Of a DNA stretch of 64,000 nt, positions 8,298 to 16,724 are shown one piece after another. The translations under genes were made by a program, and so were the position numbers. This stretch comes from Arcanobacterium_A bovis. GTDB taxonomy: Bacteria; Actinomycetota; Actinomycetes; Actinomycetales; Actinomycetaceae. Location of the stretch: assembly GCF_042655305.1 (NCBI RefSeq), contig NZ_JBHSLR010000009.1; one strand, written 5' to 3'. Position 1 is the first letter of the stretch, and every line of letters begins with the position of its first letter. A model generated the notes under the pieces. It was not told the DNA's origin. It worked only from the letters and a program-made list of their open reading frames with translations, and searched no databases.

Positions 8298-11200
8298 GAA
8301 AACACTCTCTTTCCCTCAAGTGCTGGGCAAATCCCTTGATAATCGCAGTTACCACAAAACTCTCCGAGACGAGCCGGAAAATCTGGACCGCGTTGGAGTC
8401 GCGCAACCGTTTCTACATTCTGTTCTGCGAGTTGAAGCATTTCTTCGTTCGCAGCTTCTTGGATAGGAAATGTCTTCCGAGCTGAGCCGAGGAAAATCAA
8501 CTGAGCCTTGTCCACTTCGCTCGGTGGACGATCAGCATCTTGACCCGCAATCGCACCTTTGTTTACGAGCCATTGATAAGTGAGCAACTGTGGATGCACA
8601 GAAACTTCGGCTTTGGTGGGAACAGTTTTACCTGTCTTAAGATCAACAACACTAACTTTATGTGGAGAATCAGGGGAAAACTCGAGTCGGTCAATTCGCG
8701 CCCGCACCACAAAATCGTCCGCTTCGTAGAATGCCGGCACTTCCACCCGCACTTCGCTCGGCGCCTCAGATATGTGCTTTGCAAGATTACTGATCATCAT
8801 CTCGGCACGGCTTCTCAAACGTTGGCTACTAAGCAATTCATCATCCAGATCCAAAATATGCCAGTTGTCATCCATAGCTTGGCGCAACTCTTCTTCTGAG
8901 CCGTTGGGATGTTCTTCAGCAATCTTATGAATCAAAGTTCCCAGATCAGCAGCCAGCATGTCTTCTGTCGACTGCGCCCCAATGCCACTGAGAAACTCGC
9001 GCATCGGACACCGAAGTACACCTTCTACTTTCGAAGGCGAAATAATAGATTTGCCGTCGATAACCTCGGCATCGGTGCTCAAAGCCATCAGATCAACCCA
9101 CGTATCAGAATCCGCTTCACGGAAACCCGAATCTTTCAAACGATCAAGGAGTACCTGGGCTCGTCCTGCCGTTTCTGAGTCGTTAAGCTGCGAAATCTGT
9201 CGCAACCTACCCACCACAGCATCAACATGCGAGATTACTTCTTTGTCTCGCGTAACCGACGTAACCTCTAAATTCTCACTCCTGCACAGCCATTCAACGA
9301 AGCTAGAAGGCATAGAATCTGAGTTGCTTTCAAAAGCGATCGTCACAGTTTTCTTAGCACGCGACACTGCCTGTAGCAGCATACGAAGCTCGTCGTCTAA
9401 GACTTCGCTTTGCGATTGTTCCGCCACAACAGTGCCACCCGATAGCACGGCCCCAACCACTACTGACACCAATTCAGGAACTCGGCTGATCGGATTTCGC
9501 AGCCGAGTGTTGGGCCATACACCTTGATTGACTTCGGCAATCACCACATGATCCCACGATCTTCCAATCACGGACGACGGCGTTCCAAGCGACACCTCGT
9601 CGCCGCCCACACCAGTGCGCGCGATTGAGTCCTCCGGCAAATCTTGTAGCTCAATATCTTCAAGAAAACGGTCAATTCCTGCAAACTGTATTTTTCGGTC
9701 GTTCAAGCGCTGGGCTACTCGGAAGAGTTGAATCACCGCATCAAGATCTGCGTTGGCAACATCAGCCAGCACTCCTTGGCCCAAAGCATCAGCACGCCAT
9801 TTCTCAGCAATACCAAGCGAGTTCCAAGCTTCCCACAGAACTTCATCGGCACTTCTTTCTGCGACTTTCGCCTTGCGGATACGCACAATCACATTGGCAA
9901 TGTTTCCGATGCTCGAAATATTGCGCAATACCTGATCGTTCGGGTTGCGCACGAGTTGCATCAGAACCTCTTGTTCAGTGCGAACACCGCCAGAATAGAG
10001 TTCCCACCCATGCAGTTCTCTGCGTATCTTGCGCAACTGAACCGAATCAATATCGGTGAGCCGTCCAGCTAATACCCGTTCAATGTCCGCAACCAAAATT
10101 TCGGCTGGATCGTCGAGAGCAAGGTGTAATAAATCCAATAATGCACGCACTGCTGGCTGCTCCCGCAACGGAATTGCCGAGCTAATAGCCTCAACGGGAA
10201 CACCCATTCGCACCAAAGCACGCCTGATCGCACTATGAACACTGTGGGAACGGGTAATTATCGCCATCTCGCCATAGGGAACACCCTCATGGAGATGCAG
10301 ACGCCGAAATTCGGCGCCGATTTCCTCCATCTGCGCGGTAAAAGTCGCAGCAGCCAATAATGTGATAGGAGCTGCTGAATCACCGGCACATTCACCTTTC
10401 GCCTGCATATCCGTGCCAAGTTCACCACAGATCTCCGCATGATGTTCAGCATTCATCTCAGCGCGTCGATGCTTCGCCACCCCCGCCACATGGATACCAG
10501 ATTCGATTCGCCGCGCGAGTCTTCGCAACTCCGAGTTACCTCGATAAACGCTGCTTAGAATCAGCTGCTGCGCGCCAATTCCCATATCGCGTTGAGCCCG
10601 CGAAAGCATGGTGGGTAATTGCGCTATTCCTCCTCGAAATCCTTGCACAGCCAAATCTGGATTGCCGAACACAACAACCGAAGCGCCGTCGTCTTGCAAT
10701 TGATTCAATAGCTTGAGCACGCTCAACGTGGCGTTTTGAACGTCGTCAACAAACACCCAATCCCACCGCGGTTTTTCCACGGCTTTTCCCACTGTTTCGA
10801 GATGGACATCGTCCCAGGCGTGGAGCACACCTGCAGCATTACTCATGAGTCGAGCGTGATCGATACGATCTGGATTAGTAGAATGTGCGCTTGCCTGCGC
10901 GGCAAGAGCCCCTTCATAAGCAGCCATAATTTGCGCGCCGCGAATCCATGCTGGTCGATTGTGCTTTTCGCCTAAATCACGCAGCTCATCTACCCCAAGA
11001 CCGAGCTCCGCCGCACGAGTGATCAAATCACGAAATTCGGCACGATAAGCTGGCAATTGCGCTGCGTCGTCGTCAACAAAGTCTAAATCCGCAACACTGA
11101 GCATGCCCTCATCAACAAGATCAAAGATTTCTTTCAAAATCACATCTTGATCAGGACCCGAAATCAGCTGCGGCTCTAACCTTCCATGTAACTGCGCATA

Positions 11201-11488
11201 TTCAGAAATAATTTTGAAGGCAAAAGCATTAATAGATTGAACAGCGATAGCATCAGTAAGACCCCCAAGTGCAATCGACAAATCATTTCGCAACTGTGTT
11301 GCAGCGCGTCGATCCGGACTCAACACTGCAATCCGGGCGCGCGGATTTTCAGCAGCAACGTGCAACACTGCTCGCTTAAGAAGCTCCGTTTTGCCCGAAC
11401 CTGGCGCACCGATAACCGAAAGCGCGCACGGAGCTACGCAATTATCGAGCACCGCTTGCTGCGACTGATCGAATATGTGAGTCGTCAT
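8294..11488 (-). CDS. adnA: AdnA-type helicase-nuclease subunit with Fe-S nuclease
   Basis: 1064 residues from the ATG at 11488, preceded by GGAGG at suitable spacing; the in-frame TTG two codons earlier is less likely. N-terminal SF1A motor with Walker A GAPGSGKT at 27-34, but motif II is DDVQ rather than DEXQ, and the region where TVHxxKGLEW should stand reads GTPSSVIGRSWDHV, so the motor appears degenerate, consistent with AdnB being the main translocase. The C-terminal nuclease has KVEGVLRCPMREFL, LGTLIHKIAEE, ARIDRLEF and VVDLKTGK, then FCGNCDYQGICPA; these four cysteines match the 4Fe-4S staple of AddB/AdnA nucleases. Forms an operon with adnB. Confidence 0.92.
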   Translation of the reverse strand: MTTHIFDQSQQAVLDNCVAPCALSVIGAPGSGKTELLKRAVLHVAAENPRARIAVLSPDRRAATQLRNDLSIALGGLTDAIAVQSINAFAFKIISEYAQLHGRLEPQLISGPDQDVILKEIFDLVDEGMLSVADLDFVDDDAAQLPAYRAEFRDLITRAAELGLGVDELRDLGEKHNRPAWIRGAQIMAAYEGALAAQASAHSTNPDRIDHARLMSNAAGVLHAWDDVHLETVGKAVEKPRWDWVFVDDVQNATLSVLKLLNQLQDDGASVVVFGNPDLAVQGFRGGIAQLPTMLSRAQRDMGIGAQQLILSSVYRGNSELRRLARRIESGIHVAGVAKHRRAEMNAEHHAEICGELGTDMQAKGECAGDSAAPITLLAAATFTAQMEEIGAEFRRLHLHEGVPYGEMAIITRSHSVHSAIRRALVRMGVPVEAISSAIPLREQPAVRALLDLLHLALDDPAEILVADIERVLAGRLTDIDSVQLRKIRRELHGWELYSGGVRTEQEVLMQLVRNPNDQVLRNISSIGNIANVIVRIRKAKVAERSADEVLWEAWNSLGIAEKWRADALGQGVLADVANADLDAVIQLFRVAQRLNDRKIQFAGIDRFLEDIELQDLPEDSIARTGVGGDEVSLGTPSSVIGRSWDHVVIAEVNQGVWPNTRLRNPISRVPELVSVVVGAVLSGGTVVAEQSQSEVLDDELRMLLQAVSRAKKTVTIAFESNSDSMPSSFVEWLCRSENLEVTSVTRDKEVISHVDAVVGRLRQISQLNDSETAGRAQVLLDRLKDSGFREADSDTWVDLMALSTDAEVIDGKSIISPSKVEGVLRCPMREFLSGIGAQSTEDMLAADLGTLIHKIAEEHPNGSEEELRQAMDDNWHILDLDDELLSSQRLRSRAEMMISNLAKHISEAPSEVRVEVPAFYEADDFVVRARIDRLEFSPDSPHKVSVVDLKTGKTVPTKAEVSVHPQLLTYQWLVNKGAIAGQDADRPPSEVDKAQLIFLGSARKTFPIQEAANEEMLQLAEQNVETVARLQRGPDFPARLGEFCGNCDYQGICPALEGKRVFS

Positions 11489-11695
11489 TGCCAACCTCCA
11501 GATTTCTTACTGTTAATAGAGTATCGGAAGCCTCCCGCCAATTTCCGTTGCCGCGCACTCCGTCCAGTTCCTCCAGCAACGAAATCACCGCCAACGCGTT
11601 ATCGAACATGCACCTAAACAGGTTAAAATAGGGTCAGAATTAATACGTACTAGGATTTCGCCGCGACGCGATCATCCAAAACCAAAGGAACAACT

Positions 11696-11920
11696 ATGGA
11701 AATCACCATTGGCATTCGAGATGCAGTTTCCCCAGTAAACCTCGACGTTGATATGTCCGCCGACGAGCTCATGAACCTGATCACGTCCTCCCTTGAATCC
11801 AACTCGCCAGTTAAACTCGACGGTAGCGATGGCACGATTCTTTTCGTACCTGCAGCGTCGTTCGGATACGTCCGCATCGCTAAAGAAGAACAGCGTCGCG
11901 TCGGATTCGGTTTCGTCTAA
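11696..11920 (+). CDS. DUF3107 family protein
   Basis: 74 residues (start MEITIGIRDAV, end RVGFGFV). Matches the actinobacterial DUF3107 family (M. tuberculosis TB9.4/Rv3208A) in length, in the opening strand, in the VDMSADEL helix and in the closing KEEQRRVGFGF. Small cytosolic protein of unknown function. Divergent from adnA, with about 200 bases between them, and close to a DEAD helicase as in mycobacteria. A good ribosome site is present (AAAGGAAC). Confidence 0.93.
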   Translation: MEITIGIRDAVSPVNLDVDMSADELMNLITSSLESNSPVKLDGSDGTILFVPAASFGYVRIAKEEQRRVGFGFV

Positions 11921-11978
11921 AGACTCCAGATCTGCCCTATACAGGCGAAATATCATTTCCGGCACACTTAGCAAGCTC

Positions 11979-12695
11979 ATGGTTACGCCCAGTGAGTGCA
12001 TTAGCATCGTCAAAGGAACAATTGTTTTAGCTGGTGGAACTGCACGTCGCCTCGGTGGCGTGTCAAAGCCAGACTATCCGATCGCAGGAACGCGACTTCT
12101 TGACATCCTCTTTGACGAGCTCAAACGCGCCGGATATAACGGGATTATAAGTGTGGTCGGTCCCCCTGAGCTTAGCGTTCCGCCCAATGCAATCCTCACC
12201 TTGGAAGATCCACCTTTTGGTGGCCCCCTAGCAGGTATCGCCGCAGGTGTTCATTCCCTTTCGAGCCTTTCAGACGACGACGCCGTGTTCCTCACTACGT
12301 GCGACGCTCCCCTATCGCCTCGGTTACTACCCGATTTAACGGCCGTTTTACATCAAAGTAGTGATCAAAGTTTCGTTTGCGACGGCGTCGTCCCCGCAAG
12401 TAACGAGAGCAGTGCGTCTACGTACCACGGTGCATTACGAACGAACGCCGTCATCGTCCCCGCAAGTAAGGACGACAGCGTGACACCGAACCGCTACGGC
12501 GTTAACGCGCTTCAATATACACACGGCTTGTATAAAATGGGCGCACTGCGCCGTCTTCCCTTTCAAAGAAACGGCTCAATAAGGTGGGGATTTGCAAGTT
12601 TGCACCTCGAAACGATACTCGATACACGCAATGATTGCTTCGACGTCGACACACCTGAAAGCGCTGCACAACTCGCGCAGCGTCTCTCAAGCTAA
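11979..12695 (+). CDS. MobA-like NTP transferase (molybdenum cofactor guanylyltransferase-type)
   Basis: 238 residues from the ATG at 11979; the open frame begins earlier, but that part overlaps DUF3107 in another phase. Nucleotide-sugar-transferase-like Rossmann fold: the nucleotide-binding loop VLAGGTARRLGGVSK is at 16-30, DPPFGGPLAGIAAG at 77-90, and CDAP at 108-111 supplies the metal-binding Asp. MobA attaches GMP to molybdopterin. The 5' half is typical, but the C-terminal half is short and diverged, and no other cofactor genes are in the window, so a different nucleotidyl-transfer role is possible. No strong ribosome site precedes the ATG. Confidence 0.75.
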   Translation: MVTPSECISIVKGTIVLAGGTARRLGGVSKPDYPIAGTRLLDILFDELKRAGYNGIISVVGPPELSVPPNAILTLEDPPFGGPLAGIAAGVHSLSSLSDDDAVFLTTCDAPLSPRLLPDLTAVLHQSSDQSFVCDGVVPASNESSASTYHGALRTNAVIVPASKDDSVTPNRYGVNALQYTHGLYKMGALRRLPFQRNGSIRWGFASLHLETILDTRNDCFDVDTPESAAQLAQRLSS

Positions 12696-12786
12696 GCAAG
12701 GCCTCTTTCCAGCTAAACAAGAGCGTTTTCCCGCTAACCAGTAGCGTTTTTCTTGGTTAACCAGTAGCGCTCTCCCGTCAACCAAG
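12690..12786. repeat. Imperfect tandem repeat, about 21-22 bp, 4.5 copies
   Basis: Starting at the stop codon of the MobA-like gene, units of about 21-22 bases follow one another (about 12690, 12711, 12732, 12755, 12777), sharing the pattern GCTAANCANNAGCGTTTTCC with substitutions. They show no hairpin potential of note. Probably slippage-generated 3' sequence; function unknown. Confidence 0.7.
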
Positions 12787-12940
12787 TTCGGCTACAACCG
12801 CGTTAGCCCTTCAGGTTACCGCGCACCCCACTGTGAGTTAGGACTATTTTCCCAGCATTTCGCGCCTTTTTCTCGCATGCACAGCAATACCGGCGTAGAC
12901 TTTCACCTGTAAACAATTGAATAGAGGAGGTGAATGAGGA

Positions 12941-13051
12941 ATGGCAATTTTGAAGAATTTCTTCAAGCGCAATGAGTCTGCCACCAGCGGTTATGTTTAC
13001 GAAGCGAAAGCTCGTGAGCTCGAACTGATGTCGGAATTCCTAAACATCTGA
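12941..13051 (+). CDS. Candidate 36-residue small protein
   Basis: Short frame (MAILKNFFKRNES to MSEFLNI) with a near-ideal ribosome site (AGAGGAGGTGAATGAGGA) just ahead of the ATG, and a canonical Rho-independent terminator 27 bases after the stop. The N-terminus is basic and amphipathic (ILKNFFKRN), the second half an acidic helix (YEAKARELELMSEFL). No family recognised. The combination of strong translation signal, in-frame helix-like composition and private terminator argues for a real gene in the otherwise empty stretch between the MobA-like gene and the DEAD helicase. Confidence 0.65.
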   Translation: MAILKNFFKRNESATSGYVYEAKARELELMSEFLNI

Positions 13052-13077
13052 TAGATGAGGACGATCCTCATGAAGAC

Positions 13078-13100
13078 GCGGACAAAGATGTCCGCTTTTT
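13078..13100 (+). terminator. Rho-independent terminator of the small gene
   Basis: Seven-base-pair stem GCGGACA / TGTCCGC with loop AAGA, followed by TTTTT and further T-rich sequence. Confidence 0.9.
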
Positions 13101-13462
13101 ACTTTTTATGAGGGCAAGCAGCCTAAAAGGTCAAGCATCACAAGCTTCAAAAAGGACGATTGCCAATCAGACTGTTCATTCTTGGTGATGTTTTGGCAAC
13201 TAGTCGATATATATCGAGATGTTGTCAAATACGCACCAAAATTCGCAACCTCGTCCATTCACGTTATCACCCGGAAACCGCACGATAACGTGACTTCGGA
13301 TATACTCTGCTCCTAAATAACCCAGCTTCGACACCACATTACTGTAGAGTGGCAGTGTTAGCGGTTGCCCGGTCGTCTCGGTGAAGCTGAAAGAAATTCG
13401 CGATCGGCTGCCAAAGTTGGCGCAATATTTCACTGCGCGCCACCAGACGAAAGCACAATTGA
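13101..13462. other. Intergenic region upstream of the DEAD helicase, with a palindromic element
   Basis: About 360 bases with no convincing gene (a 77-codon antisense frame at 13200-13433 has no family match or ribosome site). At 13203-13216 lies the perfect 14-bp palindrome TCGATATATATCGA, followed by a block resembling 59205-59240. The region must carry the helicase promoter and 5' leader; long leaders are usual for DEAD-box helicase genes. Confidence 0.5.
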
Positions 13463-15073
13463 ATGACTAATACTTCTGGCATCGTTGATGCCTCAAATGC
13501 CTCTGCTCCGAAGATTTCGCAGGTAAAAGCTGATATTGAAGGCTCTGCTGAGGAACTCAATCTCACGCAACGCACTTTTGCTGATTTTGGCGTATCAGAG
13601 TCCATCGTCAAGGCCCTGTCAGAGCGTGGTATCACGCACCCATTCCCGATCCAGGCGCTCACCCTACCAGTTGCGCTCAAACGCGCCGATATTATCGGCC
13701 AAGCCAAAACTGGCACCGGAAAAACGCTTGGCTTTGGCCTGCCCGTGTTAGAAAACAGCATTGGCCCAGGTGAGCCAGGGTGGGAGGACGTCGAACACCA
13801 GGGTTCCCCGCAGGGACTGATCGTGGTTCCCACGCGCGAGCTCGCCAAACAGGTTGCCAACGATATGCGTAATGCCGCTGCTTATCGTAGCGTTCGCATC
13901 GTTGAAGTTTACGGCGGACGCGCCTACGAGCCACAAGTCGAAGCGCTGAAAAAGGGCGCTGAAATCGTGGTTGGTACACCAGGACGGCTCATTGACCTGA
14001 AGAAGAATCGCACCCTCGACCTTTCCGCCGTGCGCACAGTTGTGCTCGACGAAGCGGACGAAATGCTCGATCTCGGCTTCCTCGAAGATGTAGAGACGCT
14101 GCTTAGCGCCACGCCTGCCAACCGCCACACAATGCTTTTCTCAGCAACGATGCCCGGCCCTGTAGTTGCTATGGCACGCCGGTACATGTCAAAACCTACG
14201 CATATTCGCGCGCAAGAACCTGACGATGATTCGAGCACTGTTCAAAGCGTTACACAGGTGATTTACCGTTGCCATACGATGAATAAATCGGAAGTTGTGG
14301 CACGCATTTTGCAAGCGCGTGGACGCGGTTTGACCATCATTTTCACGCGCACGAAGCGCACAGCCGCCCAGCTCTCTGATGAACTCAAGGATCGTGGCTT
14401 TGCAGCAGGTGCAATCCACGGCGATCTCGGCCAAGGCGCTCGTGAGCAGGCTATGCGCGCATTTAGAAATGGCAAAATCGATGTTCTCGTGGCCACAGAT
14501 GTAGCGGCCCGCGGCATCGACGTCGATAACGTAACCCACGTGATTAACTATCAGTGTCCTGAGGACGAGAAAACCTATCTCCACCGCATCGGACGTACTG
14601 GACGCGCAGGTCAATCAGGTACTGCGGTCACCTTCGTCGACTGGGAAGATACACCACGCTGGTCGGTTATCAACCATGCTTTGAATCTCAATTTCCCAGA
14701 GCCAGTGGAAACCTACCATACCTCCGAGCATCTCTTTGCGGATCTCGATATTCCAGAAGGCGTGAACGGACGCCTACCCAAGGCTGAGCGCACCCGCGCT
14801 GGACTCGACGCCGAAGAGATCGAAGATCTTGGCGAGACTGGTAAGCGTCATTCCCGCTCCAATTCACGCTCCCGCGCTGGTGGACGTGATGATCGGACGC
14901 GCGGCGGACGGCAGCGCGGCAATCGTAGCGAGAGCGGCCGCGGTGGGCGTCAAGGTCGCGGCAGGAATGACGACGGCGGTCGCGAAGGCAACAATGCACA
15001 GCAGTCCGATTCGCGGCCTCGTGCTCCCCGCCAGCGTCGACGCATCAAGAAAGACGCTGCGCCACAAAACTGA
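13463..15073 (+). CDS. DEAD-box ATP-dependent RNA helicase
   Basis: 536 residues. Unwinds RNA duplexes, in ribosome assembly or mRNA turnover. Q-motif region FADFGVSESIVKALSERGI at 39-57, motif I AKTGTGKT at 81-88, motif Ia PTRELA, motif Ib GTPGR, motif II DEAD at 196-199, motif III SAT, then the second RecA domain with VATDVAARGIDV and HRIGRTGRAG. From about residue 450 the tail is Arg/Gly/Ser/Asp-rich with RGG-like repeats, a disordered RNA-binding extension. Closest functional class is RhlE/DeaD (CsdA). Position near adnAB and DUF3107 parallels M. tuberculosis rhlE (Rv3211). Confidence 0.94.
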   Translation: MTNTSGIVDASNASAPKISQVKADIEGSAEELNLTQRTFADFGVSESIVKALSERGITHPFPIQALTLPVALKRADIIGQAKTGTGKTLGFGLPVLENSIGPGEPGWEDVEHQGSPQGLIVVPTRELAKQVANDMRNAAAYRSVRIVEVYGGRAYEPQVEALKKGAEIVVGTPGRLIDLKKNRTLDLSAVRTVVLDEADEMLDLGFLEDVETLLSATPANRHTMLFSATMPGPVVAMARRYMSKPTHIRAQEPDDDSSTVQSVTQVIYRCHTMNKSEVVARILQARGRGLTIIFTRTKRTAAQLSDELKDRGFAAGAIHGDLGQGAREQAMRAFRNGKIDVLVATDVAARGIDVDNVTHVINYQCPEDEKTYLHRIGRTGRAGQSGTAVTFVDWEDTPRWSVINHALNLNFPEPVETYHTSEHLFADLDIPEGVNGRLPKAERTRAGLDAEEIEDLGETGKRHSRSNSRSRAGGRDDRTRGGRQRGNRSESGRGGRQGRGRNDDGGREGNNAQQSDSRPRAPRQRRRIKKDAAPQN

Positions 15074-15138
15074 TTTTGCTACTGGCAGCCACAGAACTGA
15101 TTTTGTTGCAAATCAGGAATTGGCTGTGCATCACAGAG

Positions 15139-15164
15139 TGTGCACGGTTATCACAAACCGTGCA
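15139..15164. terminator. Hairpin between the convergent DEAD helicase and marC genes
   Basis: Ten-base-pair inverted repeat GTGCACGGTT / AACCGTGCAC with a six-base loop, overlapping the marC stop codon. No T-run follows in either direction, so if it terminates transcription it is not a canonical intrinsic terminator. Confidence 0.5.
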
Positions 15165-15765
15165 CAACAGTCACTACACCCGCAATAATCAGCTGGGTTG
15201 CGATGGCTGCCAGGAGCATACCAGATAGACGCGTAAGAAGCATAACACCGGACTTGCCCATAACCCGCATAATCGGCGTTGCAAAACGCATGGTTACAAA
15301 GGAAAGGGCAAGGACGGACACTAGCCCCAAGCTCACTGCAAGAATCGAAGAAAACGACTTCCCGGCGTCGTCCACCAAAATCATGAACGCAACGATACTT
15401 CCTGGTCCGGCCAGAAGCGGCGTACCGAGCGGCACTACAGCGGCATTGATACTTCCTGATTCGCGACCAGGATCCTCTTCTTCGCCCGTGAGCAGTTGCA
15501 ATGCCACAAGCAAAAGCAGCAGTCCACCAGAAATCTGTAAAGCTTGAGTGGTAATGCCGAGCGCACCAAACACTTGGAAACCGAAAAATCCGAATATCAG
15601 CAAGATGCTCAATGCAATCGAGTTTGAAACAAACGCAGCTTTTCGCCGATCCTTTTCAGAGATACGCGAGGTGAGCGACATAAATACCGGCAAATTTCCG
15701 AATGGATCAATAATCACGAATAGTGTGGCAAAAGCCGAGCCATACAATGCAAAATCAAAGCTCAC
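15151..15765 (-). CDS. MarC family integral membrane protein
   Basis: 204 residues with six predicted membrane helices. N-terminus FATLFVIIDPFGNLPVF is the MarC signature, and AGPGSI occurs in the second half, giving the internal two-fold pattern of the family. The substrate is unknown; despite the name, MarC proteins are not established antibiotic transporters. It overlaps the end of the upstream PHP gene by 4 bases and is convergent with the DEAD helicase. Confidence 0.9.
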   Translation of the reverse strand: MSFDFALYGSAFATLFVIIDPFGNLPVFMSLTSRISEKDRRKAAFVSNSIALSILLIFGFFGFQVFGALGITTQALQISGGLLLLLVALQLLTGEEEDPGRESGSINAAVVPLGTPLLAGPGSIVAFMILVDDAGKSFSSILAVSLGLVSVLALSFVTMRFATPIMRVMGKSGVMLLTRLSGMLLAAIATQLIIAGVVTVVHGL

Positions 15766-16604
15766 GGATACAATACCTCCAAATACGTTCCCTCGATAGC
15801 TGCTGCGAATACTGCGGCGGCGGTGAGTCCCTCACCTAGAGTATTAGGTTTCCCAGCGCCGTGATAGTCACTTGCCCCAAAACGTGCTAGACCTAATCTT
15901 TTTGCGAGTTCGATAAGCTCTGGACGCTGTGCGGGCGGATTGTCGCGATGGTCAATTTCGATCCCAAATAATCCTGCCTGCGCAAATTCTTCGATAGCGG
16001 CATCACTCAAGCTAAAACCACGTTTTACTGCTTTCGGATGCGCCAGAATCGCCTTTCCCCCAGCGTTGTTTATCATGGCAATCGCCTCGACGGTTGTAGG
16101 TGCGATTTGGGGCACGTAGTAGGGCGACGACGTGTGCAGTATTTGCGCAAATGCCTCATTTCGATCCTTAACCACACCTTGAGCTACCAAGGCATCGGCG
16201 ATGTGCGGACGTCCAATCGAGGTGCTATTTCCTGCCGCTTCGAGCACGTTGTGCCAGCTTATCGGGAAATCAACGGATAAGCGCTCCACGATCAGCTGCG
16301 CGCGGCGCTGGCGAGAGCCTTTCATTGTATTTATATGCAGTTGAATTTTGGGATCTGCGGGGTTGAAGAGGACACCCAAAACATGCACGTCGTGCCCGTC
16401 GTACGACGACGAAATCTCCATCCCACGTACGAGAGAGACGCCGGTTTTATTCACCGATTTTGCAGCCTCATCCCATCCCATGATGGTGTCGTGATCCGCT
16501 ATGCCCACCACGTCTAACTGTGCTTGTGCCGCTTTGAGCATCAGTTCATGCGGAGAGTCGGTGCCATCAGAGAATTTTGTATGAGTATGCAGATCGATTC
16601 GCAT
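15762..16604 (-). CDS. PHP-domain phosphoesterase (RNase AM / nucleoside 3',5'-bisphosphate phosphatase type)
   Basis: 280 residues, single PHP domain. Metal-binding motifs: DLHTHTKFSDGT (4-15), GIADHDT (34-40), RGMEIS, AHPKA and the C-terminal GASDYHG. The length and motif spacing match TrpH/YciV-type enzymes, which in E. coli trim 5' ends of short RNAs and remove phosphate from 3',5'-bisphosphates. Stop and start overlap with marC (4 bases). The same pairing occurs in other Actinobacteria. Confidence 0.9.
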   Translation of the reverse strand: MRIDLHTHTKFSDGTDSPHELMLKAAQAQLDVVGIADHDTIMGWDEAAKSVNKTGVSLVRGMEISSSYDGHDVHVLGVLFNPADPKIQLHINTMKGSRQRRAQLIVERLSVDFPISWHNVLEAAGNSTSIGRPHIADALVAQGVVKDRNEAFAQILHTSSPYYVPQIAPTTVEAIAMINNAGGKAILAHPKAVKRGFSLSDAAIEEFAQAGLFGIEIDHRDNPPAQRPELIELAKRLGLARFGASDYHGAGKPNTLGEGLTAAAVFAAAIEGTYLEVLYP

Positions 16605-16724
16605 AATTATAGCTTAACCCCGCGTACTCCTTTTTGTAGCAACGGCATCATTTGCGGGTAACAGACATTTCACCGTTCGAGAGCGAGTGTGCATTTCTCG
16701 CTCATTCAGTGGAATAATAAAGGC

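Noticed and set aside
11793..11978. Upstream extension of the MobA-like frame
   Set aside because: Overlaps DUF3107 in another phase and is Ser/Arg-rich without family similarity; the homologous region begins after 11979.
13200..13433. 77-codon minus-strand frame upstream of the DEAD helicase
   Set aside because: No ribosome site or family; overlaps the palindromic intergenic element.
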